A stretch of 26,161 nucleotides of DNA, from positions 1 to 26,161 of the forward strand of contig JAOXYB010021958.1 in assembly GCA_028565635.1 (NCBI GenBank). The letters are read 5' to 3'. The position numbers and the translations under genes are program-made. The notes under the pieces were generated by a model. That model worked only from the letters and a program-made list of their open reading frames with translations. It did no database searches and was not told the DNA's origin. The stretch's first letter is position 1. The number at the start of each line of letters is the position of its first letter. The DNA comes from Phoronis ovalis (lineage: Eukaryota > Phoronida > Phoronidae). Below, one piece after another: positions 20,054 through 26,161 of this stretch.

Positions 20054-23000
20054 CTATAGAAAGAAAGAAAACTAACAGAACAGACAAAAATGTAAAACAG
20101 GACAGGACAATGATATGTAATATCCAAAATAAGTTAAACATGAACATAGTCTAAAGCGTTTAAAACAAAATAAATCCCTTTTTTAACATGTCAGAGATTG
20201 GTTGGTTAGCACATTAATTTCATCATGTCATTTTGGGATTTAGCTTCCTTTATAAATTATAATATGTTACAAATGCAAACTCTGCAAGAAAACTGGATAG
20301 CCACAGACAAGTTTGTGTAAATAATAAAGTTAATTTTAGATGTGACGTGTCACGATAAGCTAACGTTTAATAAGACCACCTAAGTTATATTATACATAAT
20401 TCAGCATGATGACACGCTTACCTTAGAGTACTCGTATCTGTGTTGATTAGCTGAATTTAATCTGAACAAAGACTTCATTTTCAACTTGAATGCAGACCTA
20501 TAAATTAATTATGTAAGATCAAATTAACCAGCACTCTATCACAGTTTTTTTTACATACAAATTAATTACATCAATTATTTAGTCACTGTGAGAGCTCTGG
20601 AGACACTGTAACCGTACTGTGGATTGGTACAAACATAATACCCCATATCCTGAAAGTTATGATCATGGCTCTCCTTTTACTTTCAAACTGCACTTACAGA
20701 ACATACAAAACATAAAATTTGAACCAATGTTGCAGAACACACATTAATTTAATTCAGTTTCAGTATTGGCTACACAATAATAATTTATGTTTTTAGAAAC
20801 ATAACAAATTAGTCCATCTGATAGTACTGTAGTATCAAACATGGAGATCCTGACGTGGAATTTAAATCAATTTCTTTTTAAAAATCATCATTAAACATAT
20901 TCTTACCTTCTTTCTTGTTTGTGAAAGATAATCAGCAGCAGACAAATGATGATAACTCCAGCAAACACTGATACAATTGCAACCACAGTTCCTGCCTTCA
21001 TATTCTGGCCTGCTGTTCCTGAATTAGCAACATCTGATGTACCAGGCTTAGCTGTATCATGACCATCGCCAGCAACTGGTTTTGGCACAACACTAAAAAA
21101 ATCAATGTGTGCAAAAACTTTCAGCAATCCAAAATTACTTCATAAAATACTTCTATGAGATTCAGGGATAATTTATTGCCCTATACTAGTCCCAGATAAA
21201 ACGCACTGTTCATCATTCTGTACTCGGTCTGATTTTCATATTCACAATGTACGAAATAAGATTTCAAAGTAAAGACATCTGTGTATTTTTATGTTTTGCT
21301 TAAAATAATTTTCAAGACAGATTCTATATAGTGCCCTGTCATACAATGAATCTTATAGCTACAAGTCCAATAACATCCTTTGATTTATAAAATGTGACTA
21401 GTTAATAGCTGAATAATGATCCACATTGATGAATAATAGAAAGGTGATCAAGGTATTTTTTACTTTATGAAAACCTAAAAACATGTGTTCCAGCAGAGAT
21501 TGCAATACCCTTGTATTTATTTTGGTACAAGATTGGGTTGTTCCAGCAGTCATAAGGAGAGACACGCACCTAACAAACATTGCGATATGCGAACAGACAC
21601 TGTGCTTACATATATGCCACGTTATATTATTATTTATTTAGTGCTAATGTAATGATGAATTATTAAGACAGGTATGTGACACAAAATAAAATCATTTACT
21701 ACATAAACCTCTCTACTCATCAAATGTTATTAGCAAATAGCTGAATAATATGCCCCCGTTAATTAGCAACCTGCGAAATAATTGTTATCGAAACTGCTGG
21801 AAAAAAAACTTATCAGTAGCTCTAGGTTCAAATTTAGATACTCCATAATATGATTTTTATTGGAATGTAATTTGTACAAACAAAAAAAAGAAAAGGTCAT
21901 ATTCTAGTGAAAATGTTGTAAATTCATGTATAACTGCAAATTCTGAAACAATTTCAACTTCATCTTAATTTAATCTATAATTTACACTTTGTTCGTTTAA
22001 ATATTCCTACATTTTTTAGCTTTCATACTAGATTGATGTGCAGCTGCATTTGTATGTTCCTCAGTAAGTGTCCTAGTCACTGTATTATAGGTCTCCAATC
22101 CACATTAATTGGAGGAATTGTCTGTGTAAATAAGTTATCCTTAGTAGACAAGATCATCGAATGATGTTAAATTGTTATTTTGCAGCGAGTTAATGTGTAT
22201 TCTGGGGATGGGAGTACTTGTCAAAAAGGTTGGCATGTAAGATCCAAGCTAAAAAATCCTTAGCTGTTTAATTTGACATTTTACTCGATGTTACAGTGAC
22301 TGACTCAGATTTGTTTTCGTTACAAGTTCAGTAACAAAATTATTTTCCGAATAGAATTTAATCAAATAGGCAGTTTGTTCTCAGTTTTACCTAAATTTAC
22401 GTTTTTTTGACATGGAAAAGTTATTTCTTACTGTGTAATTCAATCATTGAAGGATCTAGGAATAATCTGGTGGAGTTTCAACTGAATTTGTTAAGGAGGT
22501 GCGTACCATTTGGCATGACTGACTGGAATTATTACATTCTTGTGAAACTTTGGACAGTTACATGAAAACATAACTACATAGCAAAAGTATACATTTCTGG
22601 AAAGGTAGTAAGTTGAAGACCATGGACATTTATTTGTCCTATCTAACACATGTGGTGATGACACAAGGGGATCATTTTGGGTAAGAACTCACTTCTTTCT
22701 AAACACAAATTTAAAAAAAATACAGGTCCAACAATGCTACAGACACGAAGCTAAAACTTGGCCAAAATTAACAGTAACGAGCATCCTTATCATGTATTTT
22801 ATTTCTTTTAGATATTTCATAGTTTTCCAAAGAAAATGAAATAGAGGCATGCTAAAGTACATATAAATAAGAGCATTGTATTAACTTTTGTTTCCTGCAT
22901 TAGTGCTTATGTCACTTGTTTTTTTTAATACTATGTTAAACAGAGGAAATAAATGTAATAGTTATTTTTTCTATTATAACACACTACTATTATTAGTTCT

Positions 23001-26000
23001 CCATACAGTTTTTATCCAATTATCACAGAAATCTACATTTGTAAACAATTTAAGACATGACATGATATCATTAGCCACTAATTATAATCTTGAATTGAAA
23101 ACAGGGGTACTCAGCTTCTCATGTGTAATAACACAATAAATATAGAAATATTTGTAAAATTTTAATGTTTAATACTATTTTTTTTTGCTCGAGAATATTG
23201 TACTTCAGAAGTTTCAAGAGGTTTATTTTTAAAAAAGAAGTGCGTCAATCATTTACTGATCATTAACTTTTCAGATGGTGGTCTAATTTTAACAGAAAAA
23301 TTCATAAATAGGTGTAAATTTCAACAAATTCTCAAGAAATTAGATCATAGATTTTAATAAAATTCCTAAATATGTATTGAAAGAAAAGTATACATCTGGG
23401 TCTTTGTTTGGGATTAAAAAATTCCAAAAAATAATTTAGTAGTATTTTGATTTTGAGCAGCAACACACCCCTGAAAAATGTTGATAATCTTAATGCAAAA
23501 GGTGATTTTATAAGTTTAGACACCAAAATGATAATTTTGATTTACAACAGTTTCTTGATGGAGAAATAATTACAAATTCTTGGCAACATTTTAATGTATA
23601 TGCCTAATACAGCATGTACCAAATGCACAGCATTGGCAACAAAGTAATTACACTAAAAACTAACACAAAGCATCTAGCATTACTTGAACAACATTGTAAC
23701 AAGATATGCTTCATTAAGCCTTGTTAGATAAAGATCTGAATTCCAAAGAACTGTGTCAAGGCTCAAATTATAAGCAGAAGATGTAACGGAAATGCGCACT
23801 TAAAATTAATTCAGTGAAATTCACCACATGGTATGTTTTTTCAGTGCTTTTTTTATAATAAAAAAATTTAACAATACATCTAAAGACTCTCCAGAGACAT
23901 CAATTTTTCAGTGTATTAGGCATTATAAAAGGTCGACTAATTCTATTATGTTTTACAATTATTTAATGGCGGCAATAGACTTAATAAAGGAAACCTGTAT
24001 TGAGTTTTGGAGGATGCCTAGTATGTTACTGGCTAGATGACATAGAATGCAGTAAACTCTTAAATATTTGTTTATATTACTTAAAAGTAACATCAAAACT
24101 ATAATGCCTAATATATATCTTAGTTACTATGACCATAAATTGAATAACATGATAGGTGACACCTAAAAATCTTTAATATTACTTAAGTCGGGGCCAAAGA
24201 CACAGTTGATACAGCAATGCCATTTCAGAAAATGTTTTGATTTGATCCCAATCAGAAATTGGCAAAAGACTGTCTATACAAACATGATTCTACTTTAATT
24301 AGAATGAGAGTTTAATCATATCTTCAACTTTTATCAGTAGTACATCTCTAAAACAAATGATCTAGCCAGGAAGTAAGGATATATTTAGATAACTTTAAAA
24401 AATACAACATCGATTGTCATATCTTTGAACTAGTGACAGAGGGAGACATTTCTAATACATGTTTTAGCTAGTACGGTTTTTTAGAGAGGAACATTTAGTA
24501 GAAGTCAATTGTGGATGGATGTTTGTTAGAAAGAAATGGTAATTCACAAACCAAACATGAAAACACTTACACTTTTGGTATCTCGCAAAGTGCTGACGTG
24601 TACCATTCAAATAAGTATTCACATCCATGAGATTCATAAAGGAAAGTTGGCTCACGCTACAAATTAAAGCAAAAGAATCTACATTTTAACATTTTAAAGT
24701 TTATTTGTTAAAACAGAAAGCAGACAATGATGTGTGACACTATACTAACCCATGATCAAATTCAATTAGCACATTTTTAAATACAAATAGTAAAGCGGCT
24801 ACTATAATTCTAAATTTTCAATTAACTTTCAGGATTTTTGAAAAATTAGCATACATTAAGCTTCAATACAAGAGATTTCTAGATAGCATAATGCTATAAT
24901 CTAGTATCAAAGCAATTATGCAAAGCTCTCACATAACATGTAAAATGAACCGAGTTTGTTTTTGTTCATCAAATGGTAGAGAAAAAGTAACAATTTTGTG
25001 ACTGATAGTAAAAGATAAATATTTGGTAGTACTAAAATAATCAAAAGTACAAAATGCACTACTGCCAGGCCTGGATTTAGAGTCCTTGTGCTAAGGCAAA
25101 ATTCTAGTAGGCCACATGTGTAACAAAAAAGCGAGGTATTAAATGTTAATAATTTATACACTGTTTTATACAGGGGTTAAAGGTGAAAATGATTGGTACA
25201 TACAATGTAGGTTTTTGGAGGTCACTGTCTACCAAATGAACGCCAAATATATTATGCAATTTTCTGGAACATATAGTTAATCCGTGTTTGGGGTTAATGA
25301 GTATTCAGTGTAAACTGCAAGAGAGTATATTAATTTTGTACTTAAAAATCAAATTCAAGGATTTTAATCCTTGTTTTCTGTCAATCAAAAGTCACTTGAA
25401 ATTTAAATTTCAAGTGACTTTTGATTGACAGAAAAAAGGTAAAACAGCACTTTTATTTCTAAAGTAATTTACTGAAGGAGCAAAGGCCTTGTAACCAGTG
25501 ACATCTAGTGGAACAAAAGTCCCTCATTGCATACTTGACAAGCCTCTACTTACCGTCTCTCCACAATGAAAATCAATAATTGTTTTAACCTTCTTATTGG
25601 CAATATGACCGCAGGTGTCAGAAGACACAAATACTGCTTCTAAAACATCATCTAGTGTATGAAAAGAAACAAAAAAAAAACACTTTGTAGAATTAATGGA
25701 GAAACAAAAACATATGACATATATTTATGGGGCAATTTTAATAAACTAGCTTGCCATATTAATACACATCCAGTAAGCTTTGGCTACTAATATATAGAGC
25801 ACTAAAGTAACAACACAGAATTCTTGCAAATAATTAAGATGAACATAGTACATAATAACGTCTTTAATATAAACCGTCCAGTCTCACCTTCAACATAAAA
25901 AGTCCTTTGGTTTGCTTGACCAAGACTTCGATAGAATTGAGCATTCTTTTTCTTGATTTGGCAAATTGCCGACCCTCCACACTTGGATTTCCCATTGGCA

Positions 26001-26075
26001 TCTACATCTACATTTCCACCCAAACTAATCAGATACTGGTATTGATCTTTACCTCGTATTTCATCTATGCGGTGA
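19928..26075 (-). CDS. IGF2R: Cation-independent mannose-6-phosphate receptor-like protein, 3' end (six coding exons)
   Basis: Coding exons in gene order: 26075-25888, 25651-25554, 24656-24571, 21092-20907, 20497-20422 and 20053-19928. All have GT-AG borders, and the phases join without a break (1-base, 0, 2-base, 2-base, 0). The roughly 252 residues comprise most of one MRH lectin domain, a Thr/Gly/Pro-rich luminal stalk of about 33 residues, one membrane helix and a 72-residue tail. Family marks are AICQ, TIIDFHC and CEYLFEWYTSALC in the lectin domain, YEYSKL near the membrane and HDDSDEDMLL at the end. The human receptor has YKYSKV and HDDSDEDLLHI at these places. The protein is expected to sort lysosomal enzymes between Golgi, endosomes and surface; IGF2 binding cannot be judged because the relevant domain is outside the window. 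The tail is less than half of the roughly 163 residues of mammals. The 5' exons lie beyond the window. Confidence 0.88.
20422..20497 (-). other. IGF2R: Exon: cytoplasmic tail with the tyrosine internalisation signal
   Basis: The 76-base exon completes an Arg codon and encodes SAFKLKMKSLFRLNSANQHR and YEYSK. With the Leu that opens the next exon it forms YSKL, a Y-x-x-hydrophobic signal for clathrin adaptor binding. It starts at tail residue 29, close to Tyr26 of the YSKV signal in mammals. Borders are TTATAG|G and CTAAG|GTAAGC. Confidence 0.88.
20907..21092 (-). other. IGF2R: Exon: luminal stalk and membrane helix
   Basis: The 186-base exon is symmetric in phase (2 to 2). It encodes a Gly/Thr/Pro/Ser-rich stalk with VPKPVAGDGHD and TAKPGTSD, then about 23 hydrophobic residues from TVVAIVS through CLLLIIF, then the stop-transfer HKQERR. 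The orientation fits a type I membrane protein. It follows a 3.5-kb intron in which no further exon was seen. Confidence 0.85.
21093..24570 (-). other. Large intron of the IGF2R-like gene
   Basis: This 3.5-kb intron separates the last lectin exon from the membrane exon. Both flanking exons are phase 2. No recognisable exon, RNA gene or mobile element was found inside; open frames at 22888, 23332 and 23828 lack any family feature. Confidence 0.7.
24571..24656 (-). other. IGF2R: Exon: end of the last MRH domain
   Basis: The 86-base exon encodes REPTFLYESHGCEYLFEW and YTSALCEIPK plus two bases of a Val codon. The E-(x)5-Y pair (E of YESH, Y of CEY) has the spacing of the Glu and Tyr that contact mannose in human domain 9. 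The motif C-x-Y-x-F-x-W-x-T-x-x-x-C closes the domain. The donor is AAAAGT|GTAAGT. Confidence 0.88.
25374..25435. repeat. Perfect 62-bp palindrome
   Basis: Bases 25374-25404 (starting TTTTCTGTCAATC) are the exact reverse complement of 25405-25435, with no spacer. The centre is AAATTTAAATTT. The match stops abruptly at both ends. It lies in the intron between the second and third receptor exons of the window, 119 bases downstream, in gene orientation, of the 25554 exon border. Confidence 0.95.
25554..25651 (-). other. IGF2R: Exon: middle of the last MRH domain
   Basis: The 98-base exon completes the Asp codon and adds 32 codons, ending in FHCGET. It has the family strand pattern TIIDFHC and the Cys of VSSDTCGH. 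The expected sugar-contacting Arg region reads NKKVKTI, so a basic residue is present but a matching Arg is not obvious. It joins to the next exon in phase 0. Confidence 0.85.
25888..26075 (-). other. IGF2R: Exon: first part of the last MRH domain
   Basis: The 188-base exon begins with the last base of a split codon and ends with the first base of an Asp codon. It encodes 62 whole codons from HRIDEIRGKDQYQYLISLGG to QRTFYVE. AICQ carries the Gln that contacts mannose in this family. At YLISLGG most family members have Cys where this one has Gly. Borders are TTTTCAG|T and GAAG|GTGAGA. Confidence 0.85.
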
Positions 26076-26084
26076 CTGAAAATA

Positions 26085-26161
26085 AATGGGTCTGATATAA
26101 TGTACTGAACAAACTGATATGATATAATGGGTATAATGGGTCTGATATAATGTACTGAACA
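26085..26161. repeat. 50-bp-period direct repeat at the window edge
   Basis: The 27 bases 26085-26111 (AATGGGTCTGATATAATG onward) recur exactly at 26135-26161. The intervening bases are also GATATAATGGG-rich, so this is the start of a minisatellite in a receptor intron that continues beyond the window. Confidence 0.75.

Overview
The window is animal nuclear DNA: AT-rich, with GT-AG introns of hundreds to thousands of bases, long non-coding stretches and degenerate dispersed repeats. A spliced gene for pedal-peptide-type neuropeptides and a spliced gene for a mannose-6-phosphate receptor point to a lophotrochozoan, most likely a mollusc. The pedal peptide match to the Aplysia prototype is the main reason. 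Species-level assignment is not possible from the sequence alone.

Layout. (1) Bases 2-1564, + strand: 3' part of an open frame for a Lys/Ser/Glu-rich, probably disordered repeat protein whose start lies outside the window. (2) 1565-10600: non-coding, with a diverged 170-bp-period duplication (2999-3272), a cluster of CCCTAAACGGGA and GGGTATGTTTT units (5557-6332), and a cluster of CAATGCTCGCTGCTCG units (6697-6957). (3) 10604-15964, + strand: a two-exon neuropeptide precursor gene with TATA box, signal-peptide exon (10796-10894), 3.9-kb intron, and one large exon (14775-15650) encoding ten identical 13-residue units QLDTLGGASIHGR followed by five pedal-peptide-like units such as PFDKIGFRSGMSSFA. 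(4) 26075-19928, - strand: the last six coding exons of a cation-independent mannose-6-phosphate receptor (IGF2R) homologue. They encode most of the last MRH lectin domain, a membrane-spanning exon, and a short tail carrying YSKL and a terminal HDDSDEDMLL. The two spliced genes are convergent and separated by about 4.3 kb.

The three genes show no functional link; this is ordinary animal gene order and not an operon. The most interesting points are: the single precursor that combines an arthropod orcokinin-B-like peptide with pedal peptides; perfect amino-acid conservation of ten repeats against strong synonymous divergence; the altered dileucine sorting signal of the receptor; two decayed tandem echoes of that signal just after the stop codon; and a perfect 62-bp palindrome in a receptor intron (25374-25435).

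All exon boundaries come from reading splice sites, phase and protein family knowledge by eye. No alignment or transcript data were available. No tRNA, rRNA, CRISPR array or bacterial-type feature was seen.
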